Assembly: GCA_023807065.1 (NCBI GenBank)
Contig: JAJJLU010000568.1
Location: 1-31,016 of the forward strand
Length of the DNA stretch: 31,016 nucleotides
Direction: 5' to 3'
From: Isotricha intestinalis
Taxonomy: Eukaryota; Ciliophora; Litostomatea; Vestibuliferida; Isotrichidae
Shown: piece by piece, positions 8,645 through 18,655 of the stretch
How positions within the stretch are numbered: position 1 is the stretch's first letter
How the letters are laid out: the number at the start of each line of letters is the position of its first letter
The notes under the pieces: model-generated
Told to the model about the DNA's origin: nothing
What the model saw: only the letters and a program-made list of their open reading frames with translations
Databases searched by the model: none
Position numbers and translations under genes: made by a program

Positions 8645-10282
8645 ATGACTGAATTTAAAATTTCAATTTCTCCTCCTGAAGATGAAAAACCAAAAATAAA
8701 TATTATCGAAACAAATATTAGTGATGAAATAGCTTTTAAATCAATTGAGGAAGAAATTGAAAATAATTTTAATTCAAAAGGAATTTATTTTAGAGAGTTA
8801 AATAAATTAAATAAATATTTAAATGGTTATAATAAAAGAATGAAAGATTTAATTATTGAAATACATGAAAATAGAAAAAATAATTTTGACTTAAAAAATC
8901 AAATAAGTTCTATTGATAATGATATATTATTACAAATTGAAAATCAAAAAAATGTTTTATCTTCACTAGAAAATGAAAATAAAGAAAAATTTGAAGAAAA
9001 AAAGAAAGAATTAAATCTTATAAATGAAGAAATTTTAAAATTAAAAAAAAATAAAAATGAATTATTAGAAAAAAAAAAAGAAAATGAGGAAAAAATGTTT
9101 AATAAAGAAAGTAGTCAAATAGATTTATTAAAAGAAAAGAAAAATTCAATAGATATAACTTTAGAAAATTTTTCTTTATTAAAAACAAAACTAGAACCAA
9201 TATATAATAATATAATAGATTCAAATAAAAATAAAGATTTAGAAGAATTAATAAATTTAAAAAAAGAATTAGAAAATATAATATCATCAAGTAATAAAAC
9301 AGAAGAAATAAAAAAGAAATTAAAAGAAGAAATAAATATTCAATTAGAAGAATCAAATAAAAAACAAGAAAATTTATTAATAGAATGTGAACAATTAAGA
9401 GTAGCTTTAAATGAAAAAATGCAACAAACAATAATATTAAATGATAAAATTAATCAATATACTTCTTCAATGAAATTAATTGATAAATATGGTGAAAAAT
9501 ATAAAGAAATTTATGAGAAAGATCAAATAATAAAAGAAAAAGAAATAAAAGCAAAAAAACAATGTGATGAATATAAAGATATTTTAGAGAGAATTGATAT
9601 TTTTCATAAAAAATATGATGAAATAAGTGATTTTTTAAATGAAAATATTGCTATTATGGAAAATTTTATTAATGTTGCAATTGTTCAAAAAGAACAAATT
9701 GAATCTTATATTAATGAAATTAATAATTTAAAAAAAATTCTTGAAGAAAATGAAGAAAAAGTAGAAATTTTAGAATTAGAAAATAAAAGTTTAGAAGCTG
9801 AAATTTCTCCTGTTCAATTAAAAATTTCAAAATTAGAAAATGAAAAAAAATTTAATATAAATAAAATGAATTTTGATAATTTAAATGATATTTTTAATAA
9901 TATTGAAGAATTAAAAAAATTAAAAAAAGAACTTAATGAAAAAATAAAAGAAGTAAATGAAAAAATATCAAATATTCAAAACCAAAATATGAAATTTTTA
10001 AAAGATATTGATGATAAAACTAAATTATATATAGATGTTGAAGGAGAATTAAGAAGTGAAAATATTCATTATATTAAAAGTTATGAAAATATTTTAAATG
10101 ATTTACCAGAAAATTTAAGAAATAATACAAATACAGTTATTGATGAAATTAAATTACTTAATGAAGAACTAGAGCAATTAAATGATGAATTTAATGATTC
10201 AACTGCTTTATTAAATCAAAAAAGAAATAGAACTAACACTCATAGTAGAACAAGTAAAATAATACCTATTGATTTAAATTAA
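8645..10282 (+). CDS. Long coiled-coil protein
   Basis: A 545-residue protein, almost wholly predicted coiled coil from about residue 55 to 525. It is rich in Lys, Glu, Asn and Leu with heptad-like spacing and almost no Pro or Gly, which suggests a rod-like structural protein. A short acidic leader (SISPPEDEKPK at about 7-17) and a Ser/Thr/Arg-rich tail (NRTNTHSRTS) flank the rod. It has no recognisable catalytic domain, signal peptide or membrane segment. Similar proteins in ciliates include basal-body, axonemal and intraflagellar-transport components, but composition alone cannot assign one. Start ATG 8645 and stop TAA; its 3' end converges on the PB1-like gene with 108 bp between the stops. 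Confidence 0.8.
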   Translation: MTEFKISISPPEDEKPKINIIETNISDEIAFKSIEEEIENNFNSKGIYFRELNKLNKYLNGYNKRMKDLIIEIHENRKNNFDLKNQISSIDNDILLQIENQKNVLSSLENENKEKFEEKKKELNLINEEILKLKKNKNELLEKKKENEEKMFNKESSQIDLLKEKKNSIDITLENFSLLKTKLEPIYNNIIDSNKNKDLEELINLKKELENIISSSNKTEEIKKKLKEEINIQLEESNKKQENLLIECEQLRVALNEKMQQTIILNDKINQYTSSMKLIDKYGEKYKEIYEKDQIIKEKEIKAKKQCDEYKDILERIDIFHKKYDEISDFLNENIAIMENFINVAIVQKEQIESYINEINNLKKILEENEEKVEILELENKSLEAEISPVQLKISKLENEKKFNINKMNFDNLNDIFNNIEELKKLKKELNEKIKEVNEKISNIQNQNMKFLKDIDDKTKLYIDVEGELRSENIHYIKSYENILNDLPENLRNNTNTVIDEIKLLNEELEQLNDEFNDSTALLNQKRNRTNTHSRTSKIIPIDLN

Positions 10283-10390
10283 ATAAAAATTTATTAATCA
10301 AAAAAATAAATATATTAAATATAAAAAAATGAAATTATTTAATGTAAGATCCCTTCAAAATTTCACTTATTTTTTAAAAAATTACAAATA

Positions 10391-11659
10391 TTAATGTCCA
10401 TTTATTACATTAAATTGAATATATGAATCACATATTATTTTTTCATAATCATCAAAAAGAATCATATGAATTACTGATTCTTCTTCATATTCTTTTATTT
10501 TTGTATATATTAAAGAAATTGGAATAATTTGTTCTTTTTCTTTTAATTCAAAGGATATATCTTTAAATTCTACGAGAGATTCTTTCTCTTTTAAGCATTT
10601 TATTTTTCCATTAAGAGGAATTTTACTTAAATTTATTATTTTAATACGTAATTCTGCCTTGTCATTTGTTATATCATTTAACTGTAAATTTTTGTCCATT
10701 GGTTCAATTTTTACTTTTAATGGGAAAGCTCTTATTAATTTTTTAATATTTGAAATTTCTGTTATATAATTTTTTATTTGTTCTTGAATCAATTTATTAT
10801 TTTTATCCATATTTTCTTTCATTGAATTAAGATTCATTTCAAGATTATTTTTTATCATTTCATTATTTTCAATTCCCATTTTTTGAATATCACTAATATT
10901 TGAATTTAAATTTTGGTTTATATAATTTATTATCTCATTTTTTTGTTCATCCATATATACTTTTATACTATTTATTTCATTTTTTTGTTCATCTATTTTT
11001 TCTTTTACATCATTAATTGATTTGAAAATTTCATTTTTTTGTTCATCTATTTTTTCTTTTACATCATTAATTGAGTTGAAAATTTGTTCTTTTAAAATTT
11101 GAATATTATCTAAAATATTTTGATATTTTTTATTATTTTTAACATCAGCTTTACGTAAAAAATTTACAATACATTTTTCTTTAAAAAATTTCCAAAAAAA
11201 ACTAAGAACATTTTTATTTGTAGCATTTGCAATATAAGTAAATTCATCAAATATTGTATCATATTTTATTTCTTCTTCTTCAAATGATTTAGATATTTTT
11301 TTTTGATTTTTATTATATTCTTCTCTTTCATTTTTTATTTTTTCTAATTCTTCTGATTCATTGTATTTTTCATCTAATAGAGCTTTAAAATCTAGTAAAG
11401 AAAATTCTTTTTGTTCTTCATTTTTTAAAGAAACTTTTATTATTTTATTTGAAGCTGTTTGTTTAATATATTTATTATAATCTTCATTATTTTTTATTTC
11501 ATTTCCATTTCCATCTTTAATTAACAATTCATCATTACTTACATTTGCTATTTCTTCATCTTCAAATTTTTCCTTTATATCTTCCAACAAACAAGCATAA
11601 TTATCAGGTTCTTCAGTAGATAATTCTTCTTCCATAAAAAAAATTTTAACTTTTGACAT
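10391..11659 (-). CDS. PB1-like domain / coiled-coil protein
   Basis: A 422-residue protein in three parts. Residues 1-80 resemble a PB1 or ubiquitin-like fold: a basic first strand (SKVKIFF) and an acidic OPCA-like segment (IKDGNGNEIKNNEDYNKYI). Residues about 90-300 are coiled coil, including an in-frame 18-residue duplication (SINDVKEKIDEQKNEIFK type). Residues about 310-422 alternate hydrophobic strands, suggesting a beta-sandwich (Ig-like) domain. PB1, coiled coil and Ig-like order recalls NBR1-type selective autophagy receptors, but the ZZ finger, the tryptophans of the NBR1 domain and a clear LIR are not seen. That link is therefore weak. Start ATG 11657-11659, stop TAA. It lies 114 bp downstream of the katanin-like gene on the same strand. 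Confidence 0.7.
   Translation of the reverse strand: MSKVKIFFMEEELSTEEPDNYACLLEDIKEKFEDEEIANVSNDELLIKDGNGNEIKNNEDYNKYIKQTASNKIIKVSLKNEEQKEFSLLDFKALLDEKYNESEELEKIKNEREEYNKNQKKISKSFEEEEIKYDTIFDEFTYIANATNKNVLSFFWKFFKEKCIVNFLRKADVKNNKKYQNILDNIQILKEQIFNSINDVKEKIDEQKNEIFKSINDVKEKIDEQKNEINSIKVYMDEQKNEIINYINQNLNSNISDIQKMGIENNEMIKNNLEMNLNSMKENMDKNNKLIQEQIKNYITEISNIKKLIRAFPLKVKIEPMDKNLQLNDITNDKAELRIKIINLSKIPLNGKIKCLKEKESLVEFKDISFELKEKEQIIPISLIYTKIKEYEEESVIHMILFDDYEKIICDSYIQFNVINGH
10976..11085 (-). repeat. 54-bp tandem duplication in coiled-coil region
   Basis: Two copies of a 54-bp unit (10987-11040 and from 11041 to about 11085, with shared sequence just upstream) differ by very few bases. They encode the duplicated INDVKEKIDEQKNEI segment of the PB1-like protein. 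A shorter degenerate third copy begins about 42 bases to the left (near 10945). The unit is 18 codons, so the heptad rod is lengthened without a frame change. Confidence 0.8.
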
Positions 11660-11773
11660 TTTTAAAATTAGAAAAATAGTTAAATTTTTCTATTAAAATA
11701 ATAATTAAAAAAAAATAAATAAATATTAAAATTAACAAAAAATAGAAATGAACTAAAAAAGTTATAAAAAATA

Positions 11774-13303
11774 TTATGCACTTCCATATTCCTTCATCCA
11801 ATTAACATACATTTCCCTTTTATAAGTATAAGCGGGTTTAACTTTCCTAACACTATCATCAAAATCTTCTTTTAAAACAGGAAAATCCTTAATATTAAAA
11901 ATTTTTCCTTTTTTATCTTTTTCAATAACATCAATAGCTTTTCTAGTTCTCATCATAAGAGCTTCTTTACAAAGTAATTTAATATCACTTCCGGAATATC
12001 CATCTAATTCCTTAGCACAATCCTTATAATTAATACCTTTCATAACATTTTCAGGAATAAAATTTTTAATCATATATTCTCTTCCTTTTTCATCAGGTAA
12101 ATCAACCATTACTCTCTTTTCTAATCTCCTTAATAAAGCAGGATCCAAATCCCATGGTGTGTTACTTGCTGCTAATAAGAACACTCCCTCATTCTTCATG
12201 AGTCCATCTAATTGGATCAGGAGCTCCGTCTTCATTCTACGAGATCCTTCATGTTCATCTTGACTAGAACCACGAGCACTCATAATTGAATCAATTTCAT
12301 CTAGGAAGATAGTAGATGGTTGGTAATGACGTGCTAAATCAAAGAGGACTTTTATTAACTTTTCTGAATCTCCTCTCCATTTCGATACCACTGTCGCTGC
12401 TGAGATGTTGAAGAAGGTCGTTCTCATCTCAGTCGCAACTGCTTTTGCGAGAAGTGTCTTACCTGTACCTGGAGGACCGAAGAGCAGGATCCCCTTCCAC
12501 GGGTCAAGTAAACCTGTGAAGAATTGAGGATATTTGATTGGCCAGAGTAATGCTTCTTCTATTATTTTTTTTGGAGTTTCTAATCCTATTATGTCTTTAA
12601 AAGACACGTTTGGATTTTCTAATATTATTTCTCTCTTTATTAATAATGCTAAATCACGCATATCTACTGGTAAATCTGATGGAAGAGGTTTTAATAATAT
12701 TGACTCTTTGTGATCATTAAATGAATATTTTTCTTCTGAAGGATTTTTTAGATTTGGATTATTTTGATTCTTTGGATTTAAAGGATTTTTTGGATTAAAG
12801 GAATTTATGTTTAATTCTAATTTTAATTCGTTTGGATTTGACGCTGTTGTTGATGTTGTATTACTTATATTATTTGTATTTTGGGAATTATTATTATTTT
12901 GTTTATTTGAATTTGGATTTTGATTTAATGGAGTTTGAGAACCTCTTTTTCTTTGAATTGAATTTTGTTTATTTACGTTTCTTCCATTTATTTTTGGAAG
13001 TGGACCTCCCATTTTTCCTTCTGAAACTTTTTGAACAAATTTTGGATTTCGATTAAATTTCATATAATAATAATCCTCATACTCTCTTATTATCATATAT
13101 AAATCCATATTATCTGCTACTATATATGTGTCTAATTCTAAATTACTTTCTTCTTCTAGTTTTATTGCTGTATCTCCAAATCCTAAATGCATTAAATATT
13201 GGTGAATTAGGATTAATATGTTTTTTTTTCTTTCGTTTTCTTTCTTTTCTACTTTTTGACGAGATTCATAATCACCTTTACTTAATAAACCTGCAAGACT
13301 CAT
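11774..13303 (-). CDS. KATNAL2: LisH-AAA ATPase, katanin p60-like (KATNAL2 type)
   Basis: A 509-residue microtubule-severing-type AAA ATPase. An N-terminal LisH motif (about 28-60, LILIHQYLMHLGFGDTAIKL) is followed by a low-complexity Asn/Pro/Gln-rich linker (about 105-190). The AAA core includes Walker A GPPGTGKT (276-283), Walker B FLDEID (333-338), sensor AASNTPWDLD (378-387) and the arginine-finger stretch LLRRLEKR (390-397). The C-terminal Vps4-type helix (FDDSVRKVKPAYT) supports the meiotic-clade AAA family. LisH plus this core is the architecture of katanin p60-like 2, linked to ciliary and centriolar microtubules. The DNA of the AAA core is strikingly GC-richer than the rest of the window (see 12121-12540). 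Start ATG 13301-13303, stop TAA. Confidence 0.92.
   Translation of the reverse strand: MSLAGLLSKGDYESRQKVEKKENERKKNILILIHQYLMHLGFGDTAIKLEEESNLELDTYIVADNMDLYMIIREYEDYYYMKFNRNPKFVQKVSEGKMGGPLPKINGRNVNKQNSIQRKRGSQTPLNQNPNSNKQNNNNSQNTNNISNTTSTTASNPNELKLELNINSFNPKNPLNPKNQNNPNLKNPSEEKYSFNDHKESILLKPLPSDLPVDMRDLALLIKREIILENPNVSFKDIIGLETPKKIIEEALLWPIKYPQFFTGLLDPWKGILLFGPPGTGKTLLAKAVATEMRTTFFNISAATVVSKWRGDSEKLIKVLFDLARHYQPSTIFLDEIDSIMSARGSSQDEHEGSRRMKTELLIQLDGLMKNEGVFLLAASNTPWDLDPALLRRLEKRVMVDLPDEKGREYMIKNFIPENVMKGINYKDCAKELDGYSGSDIKLLCKEALMMRTRKAIDVIEKDKKGKIFNIKDFPVLKEDFDDSVRKVKPAYTYKREMYVNWMKEYGSA
12121..12540. other. GC-rich block inside the katanin-like AAA core
   Basis: Counting G and C by hand over these seven 60-base lines gives 178 of 420 (42%), peaking at 50% in 12421-12480. 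Flanking lines of the same gene (12001, 12541, 12601) are at 27-28%, and an ordinary coding line such as 3901 is at 18%. The block covers roughly codons 255-395, from just before Walker A through the arginine fingers, and uses C- or G-ending codons rarely seen in the rest of the window. Confidence 0.85.
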
Positions 13304-14075
13304 TTTTTTATTTTCATTATTTTTTTAATTTTGAATTTTTTGTTTTTTTCAATTTTATATATTTTTTAATTAATATTTAATATAATGATTATATTATTAG
13401 AATATGAATGATAATAAAAAATTTTTTTAGGTGAAAATAAAAATAAACATTATATATCTTATTTATCATTATTTTTTATTGGAAAGCATTTAATTATAAT
13501 TCTTATTTCAAGAAATTGCAATTTGTATAGTTTTTGTTTTTTTGAAAAAATAAATATTCATTTATTTAGAAATCTACATTAAGAGTTATTTAAATAATAA
13601 AAAATATATTTTTTTTTTATTATATTTAAAGGCACCCAGAGTTTTACATTTATTATTATTATAATATTCTAAATATTGATTAAAAGCAATTGCTTTTTTT
13701 CATATTAGAGTTGAATTATTTTTAGATTAATTTATTTAAAATGAATAATATATATTCTTTCTTTATAACTTTGGAAATTATTATTTTATCTAATTTTTTC
13801 CACAATTGAAAATTAATGTATTAAAAATAATATTTAATTAAACTTATTTAGAATTCCTTCAAATATATTTAATGATTATTTATATATTTAAAATTAAAAC
13901 TTGGCATATTCCTTATCCGAAATTAATTAATTATTTTATTTTCTTTTATTATTTTTGATTTCAATTTCTTTATTTTATGAAAAATTAAATAGAAGAAGAG
14001 AAAAAAGAAGAGAAAAAAACAATATATATGTTGATAAAATAATTATAAATGAAATTTTTAATATAAAAATTATAA
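13304..14075. other. 772-bp intergenic region without a gene
   Basis: It lies between the start of the katanin-like gene and the stop of the Ulp1-like gene, both on the minus strand. It should hold the katanin promoter and the Ulp1 3' end. It is extremely AT-rich with homopolymer T runs, and contains a purine tract (AGAAGAAGAG type) at about 13990-14020. No ORF, tRNA or structured repeat is convincing. Confidence 0.6.
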
Positions 14076-15686
14076 TTAATAGCTTAAAAGGTGTCCTAAA
14101 ATTAATTCAACTCCCATTAAAACTCTAAAATAACTAATATCATCTTGAGTAAAATCAAAATCTTTGTTTTTGGAAATATAATTCATAAATTGACAGACAA
14201 AAACTCCACAATCACTTCCATTATTTTGATATGGAATATTTTTCATAAAATTATATGTCCAATTTAAATTTGGATAAAGTAAATATTCATATTCTATTAA
14301 ATATTTATCTATTAAAGCGGTTATATTTTCAAAAATAGGATAAAAATTATCTATATTATAATTTTTTAAAGAATCATAATAAAATAATTCTCTTTTTTCA
14401 AGTTCAATTTTTATTAAAGCCCAATGTGAATTATTAATATTTAAAGGGAAAAGTAAAATTTGATAATCATTTAAATTTATTTGTTTTCTTGATTTTTTAA
14501 AGAATTGTAATAAATCTTTAAATTTATTTTCATCGTTTCTAATTTCCTCAAGTGATAAAGAGAAAATTTTCTGAAGTAAAAAAGAAGAAAAAATTCTGAC
14601 TTTAGGTATATTAAAAGAATTTTCATTTCTTATATTTATCATTTTTCCATAAGCATTTATAATTTCATCATTTAACCATTTATTCTTATTTAATCTTTTA
14701 AATGATGAACTATTTAATATTAAATCATTTATTACTTTATCTCTTCCATTTATACTTTGAAAAAATTTATTTACTAAATCTTTACTTAAATGAGGATAAT
14801 TTACATTTCCATTTTTTTCTTTTAAATATCTATCCAATATTTTTATGTTGTCATCAAAATTTAATACTGTACTACTTTCTTCTTCATCAGTTAAATTTTC
14901 ATTTTTTATTCTTTTTTCATTTTGATTTTCTGTTATTAAATCTAAATTTTCTGTGTTTTCATTTTTTATTTCTATTTCAAATATTTCTTTAATATCATTA
15001 TTATTTAAATTTTCACTTTTATTATCTTTTTCTTTTTCATTTACTTTTTCTTTTTCACTTTCTTCTTCACTAACTTCTATAATTTGATCTTTATTATTAT
15101 TATTATTTAATTCCATAAAATTAGAATCTTTTTCTTTGTCATTAATATAAGAATTAAAATTCATATAATTATTTGCAAATTTATTATTATTTACAATAGA
15201 ATTATGAAAAGAATTAGTGATACATATATTTCTACTATCATTATTATTTTCTTCAATTTCAATTCTTATTTGAATATTATCACTTTGAATATTAAATCTT
15301 TTATATTTCATGTTATTATTAATTACAATTAATTCATCTTCAGGTTGATTAATTTCAATGTAAGGAACTAAATCATAATTATTTTTATGTTCTTCACTAT
15401 TTTCTTCAATTGAATTAGGAACTGTATCATTTTCATTAATAATTATAGTATTTGAATTATTATTTTCATTTTCCTTATTATTTGATATTATAATTTCTTT
15501 TATTTCTAATTCTTTTTGTTTTGTTAAGTCTATAATTTCAAAAGTTTTATTTTCTGATATTGAATTGTCTTCTTTTTTCTTTAAAGGTTTAATTTTAGAA
15601 TTCATATCAATACATTTTATATTATAAAAATGAGATGATTCAATTGGTTCTCTATATCTTTTAGCGCCTAAATTTTTGGTTTTCAT
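14076..15686 (-). CDS. Ulp1/SENP-type SUMO protease
   Basis: A 536-residue protein whose C-terminal ~220 residues form a Ulp1 (peptidase C48) catalytic domain. These enzymes mature SUMO and remove it from substrates, typically in or near the nucleus. The catalytic residues and their spacings match yeast Ulp1. H421 (NNSHWAL) and D438 (YYDSL) are 17 apart; Q487 (PYQNNGSDC) and C493 are 6 apart. The entry motif NKWLNDEIINAYGKMI lies just upstream, as in the family. The N-terminal ~300 residues are low-complexity, rich in Asn, Glu, Ser and Ile, with no domain seen; in the family this part usually gives localisation and SUMO binding. Start ATG 15684-15686, stop TAA. It diverges from the tetraspanin-like gene. 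Confidence 0.93.
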   Translation of the reverse strand: MKTKNLGAKRYREPIESSHFYNIKCIDMNSKIKPLKKKEDNSISENKTFEIIDLTKQKELEIKEIIISNNKENENNNSNTIIINENDTVPNSIEENSEEHKNNYDLVPYIEINQPEDELIVINNNMKYKRFNIQSDNIQIRIEIEENNNDSRNICITNSFHNSIVNNNKFANNYMNFNSYINDKEKDSNFMELNNNNNKDQIIEVSEEESEKEKVNEKEKDNKSENLNNNDIKEIFEIEIKNENTENLDLITENQNEKRIKNENLTDEEESSTVLNFDDNIKILDRYLKEKNGNVNYPHLSKDLVNKFFQSINGRDKVINDLILNSSSFKRLNKNKWLNDEIINAYGKMINIRNENSFNIPKVRIFSSFLLQKIFSLSLEEIRNDENKFKDLLQFFKKSRKQINLNDYQILLFPLNINNSHWALIKIELEKRELFYYDSLKNYNIDNFYPIFENITALIDKYLIEYEYLLYPNLNWTYNFMKNIPYQNNGSDCGVFVCQFMNYISKNKDFDFTQDDISYFRVLMGVELILGHLLSY

Positions 15687-16365
15687 TTTAACAATTTTTA
15701 TTTATAATTCTTTCAATTATCTTATATTAACAATAATTAAAAATTTTTTTATTTTTTTTTTAAATTTGTATTTTCATTTTTTTCCCAATTCAAAATTAAA
15801 AAAAAAATACCAAATATTAACAGGTAAAAATAACATAAAATTTATAAATATATTAATTTATATTTTTAAAAAGTAAACAAAGAAACTCACAAACACACAA
15901 AATAAATATTAAAAAAAAATTAATGAATTGTTTTTTTCAAGAAAACTTTAAGAAAAAATATAAAATAAACTAACTTCAAACAGAGATAAGATTAAATTTA
16001 TTTTACAAGAAAAAGAAAAAATTTGAGAAATATTTCAATTAAGAAAAAGAAAATCTATTAATTTAAATTCCAAAGTTAATTAAAATTAATTAAATCATTA
16101 ATGTTTGTTGTCCATTTAGAATTTGTTTATTTATGATTGAACTAAAAATTTTAAAAGGAATAACAATATTAAAATTCAGTTAATGAATAATATGAATAAA
16201 TCATTTATTTTTTATTTATCAGTTTTTATGTATATAAAATAAATAATCAATAATAATAATATGAAATAAATATAAAAATAAATTCAATGAATTTTTTAAA
16301 AAAATAATATTATGAAAAAATAAAAATTATATTTCAGCTCATAATTTTTTTTTAAAATAAAAAAA
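15687..16365. other. 679-bp divergent intergenic region
   Basis: It separates the start codons of the Ulp1-like gene (minus) and the tetraspanin-like gene (plus), so it carries both promoters. T-rich sequence on the plus strand switches near 15790 to A-rich sequence (about 15800-16070). That is the purine-strand asymmetry expected of two divergent leaders. No convincing ORF, tRNA or repeat was seen. Confidence 0.55.
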
Positions 16366-17349
16366 ATGTTATCAAAATCCTCATTAAAAAAATTGAATTT
16401 AGTGATATTAATATCGATATTCATAATATCAGTATCTCCAATAGTATTCAGTGGAGTAATATACCGTAAAACAGATATGATATTTGCAAATAAAGGTTCA
16501 TGGCGTCACACAGCAGCACTTCAAGTATCAACAGTCTCTGTTATATTTTTTAATACAATAGTATCATTTTTATATCTTATTGTCTTTTCAAATAATAAAA
16601 TATTTGGAATTATATCAATAATAATAACTTTACTTTCTTCTTTATTAAGTATAGCAATTGGTATTTTTGAATTAGTTGGAAGTGTTGTTTATAATAATGA
16701 ATTAACTCAAAGTTGTTCTGAAGATTATTATGGATTTTTTGAGACTTTTAGATATATGGAATCTTATTTTAAAGTTGCTGATCAATTACTTTGTTCAAAA
16801 GAATGTCCTTGTAAATTTAAAAAAATTAAAGGTTATGATGATTTTAAATATGGTAATGATGGTTTTTATTTAAATTATTTAAATACTTTAGTTATTGATA
16901 ATGAAAATGGAGCTTCAAATTTTAATGAATGTTCTTTTATGTCTAAAGCTTCTGTTTTTAGTAAAATAAATACTAAGGAATCTATTAAAAAAATTGGGAA
17001 TATAAATTATGATGATTTTAATAAATTTGCTGTTTTTTATGGAAGAATTGAAAAGAAATTTAAATGTTCTGCTTGGTGTAAAACTTCTTATTATGATGAA
17101 TATGAGAAAGAAGAAAAAAAATATTATAAATATATTTTTTCTGATATTAGTAATGGAGTTGTTAAAAACATTGGATGTATGAATAAATATAGAATTTGGT
17201 TAGTGAGGTTCTTAAAAGCTTATGGAAGTTTAGTATTAATTGATGGAGTTTTTCAATTTGTTTTATTTGTTTTTGGAATTATGTTTTATAAAAGTATTGA
17301 TTATGACGATGACAATGATAATAATGAATCTATTGATAATGAAGATTAA
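16366..17349 (+). CDS. Tetraspanin-like four-helix membrane protein
   Basis: A 327-residue membrane protein with three hydrophobic segments near the N-terminus (about 10-33, 50-75 and 79-108), one near the C-terminus (about 290-312) and a large loop of ~180 residues between helices 3 and 4. This is tetraspanin topology. The large loop contains eight cysteines, including C117, C143, C147 and C149 (LLCSKECPCKF, in place of the classical CCG), CSAWC and IGC. They could form the disulfides of the extracellular loop. The C-terminal tail is acidic (Asp/Asn-rich). Tetraspanins organise membrane microdomains at the cell surface or on vesicles. The CCG motif is not exact, so another four-helix family is possible. 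Start ATG 16366, stop TAA. Confidence 0.72.
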   Translation: MLSKSSLKKLNLVILISIFIISVSPIVFSGVIYRKTDMIFANKGSWRHTAALQVSTVSVIFFNTIVSFLYLIVFSNNKIFGIISIIITLLSSLLSIAIGIFELVGSVVYNNELTQSCSEDYYGFFETFRYMESYFKVADQLLCSKECPCKFKKIKGYDDFKYGNDGFYLNYLNTLVIDNENGASNFNECSFMSKASVFSKINTKESIKKIGNINYDDFNKFAVFYGRIEKKFKCSAWCKTSYYDEYEKEEKKYYKYIFSDISNGVVKNIGCMNKYRIWLVRFLKAYGSLVLIDGVFQFVLFVFGIMFYKSIDYDDDNDNNESIDNED

Positions 17350-17852
17350 AAATTTATTTTTTAATATTATTTTGAAATTAAGATATTTAATATATATATA
17401 TATAAATTATTGTATAACAATTTTATTTTTAAAATTTTTTTTTTAAATTCTTAGAAAATTTATTAACCTCTTTTGGATTAAATGTTGTTTTTCATTTAAA
17501 TATGTATCAAAAATTTTAATTTCTCAAAAACCACTCTTAAATATTTTATAATCTATAATAACTTAAAATAAGAATTTATTTTAAACTTCTTCTCCAGTAA
17601 TATCTAGTAATTTTATTTGATTTATTTCTTTTATTTTATCATCACTCTTATTTTTTGTCGAATATATATACCAATAAATGTATGATTTATATGATTTAAA
17701 AATAATATTGTTCCTATTAATATGATTATATAATATAAAATCAAATTTAATTTCATAATTTTTTTGAACAATGTAAAACAAAGAAAAAAACAAAAGAATC
17801 GCAATTTTTTATTTAAATAAATATAAATTATAGATATTAATATAATTATATT
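17350..17852. other. 503-bp convergent intergenic region
   Basis: It lies between the stop codons of the tetraspanin-like gene (plus) and the Rab gene (minus), so it should hold two 3' ends. A 70-codon minus-strand frame (17581-17793) lacks an ATG, beginning only with TTG after an upstream stop near 17811, and is not called as a gene. A TATATATATA run occurs at about 17390-17402. Confidence 0.5.
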
Positions 17853-18464
17853 TTAGCAACAAGAAAGAGAATTTTTACTTTTTTTATTTGTAAGGACTTT
17901 TTGATTTTTATTATTAACCACTCCAAATTTTTCAATATATAATTGAGCTAACTCCAAAAATAATTGTTGTGTAGTATTATAATTTTTAGCAGAAGTAATA
18001 AAAAAATAAGCTCCTTCTCTTTCAGCGAAATTTCTTCCAACTTCTTCATTGACTTCTTCTTTTTGATATAAATCACTTTTATTAGCAGCAACAGATAAGA
18101 TAAAATTAGTGGTGTTTTCTTTAACAATATCTAACCAAAACTGTTCAATTTCTTCAAAAGAATTTTTATTAGTAATATCATAAACTAAAATAACTATATT
18201 TGAACCTTTTAAAAACATTGGAGATAAACTTCTAAATCTTTCTTGACCTGCTGTATCCCATACATTTAATTTTACTTCTATATTATTTATTGTTTCTATT
18301 CTTGAAAATTTATCACTTCCTATTGTTGTTATTGTAGTATCCAAAAATATGTGATTTATATATTGGTTTATTAATGCTGTTTTTCCTACTGATGATGCTC
18401 CTACCAATGTTATTTTTAGAGAAAATAAATCTTTACTAAATTCTTCCATTGATGATTCATTCAT
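17853..18464 (-). CDS. Rab-family small GTPase
   Basis: A 203-residue Rab GTPase, a switch for vesicle targeting and fusion. All nucleotide-binding motifs are present: G1 GASSVGKT (22-29), switch I Thr T47 (TTIG), G3 WDTAGQER (69-76), G4 NKSD (128-131) and G5 SAK (158-160). The C-terminus ends in SCC, a double-cysteine geranylgeranylation signal, so the protein should cycle between membrane and cytosol. The YIEKFGV and Lys/Asn-rich stretch before it is the hypervariable region. The effector region resembles endocytic Rabs of the Rab5/Rab22 kind more than Rab1, but subfamily assignment needs a tree. Start ATG 18462-18464, stop TAA. Confidence 0.94.
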   Translation of the reverse strand: MNESSMEEFSKDLFSLKITLVGASSVGKTALINQYINHIFLDTTITTIGSDKFSRIETINNIEVKLNVWDTAGQERFRSLSPMFLKGSNIVILVYDITNKNSFEEIEQFWLDIVKENTTNFILSVAANKSDLYQKEEVNEEVGRNFAEREGAYFFITSAKNYNTTQQLFLELAQLYIEKFGVVNNKNQKVLTNKKSKNSLSCC

Positions 18465-18655
18465 TTTTTTTTAGATTTTATTATCTCATTTTATTTATTT
18501 TTTTTCTTTTTTTTAAATTTATTTTTTTTTACTGTTTTATTTCGAATTTTAAAGAAAAATGACTTTTATTATTTATATATAAAATATTTTTATGTTAAAG
18601 GTATTTCTTTAATTGTTAATCATATAATAAATATTTTAAATTATAAAAATAATAA

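Noticed and set aside
17581..17793. 70-codon minus-strand frame ending LLDITGEEV
   Set aside because: The C-terminal part looks somewhat protein-like, but the frame has no ATG, only a TTG after an in-frame stop near 17811, and shows no known domain.
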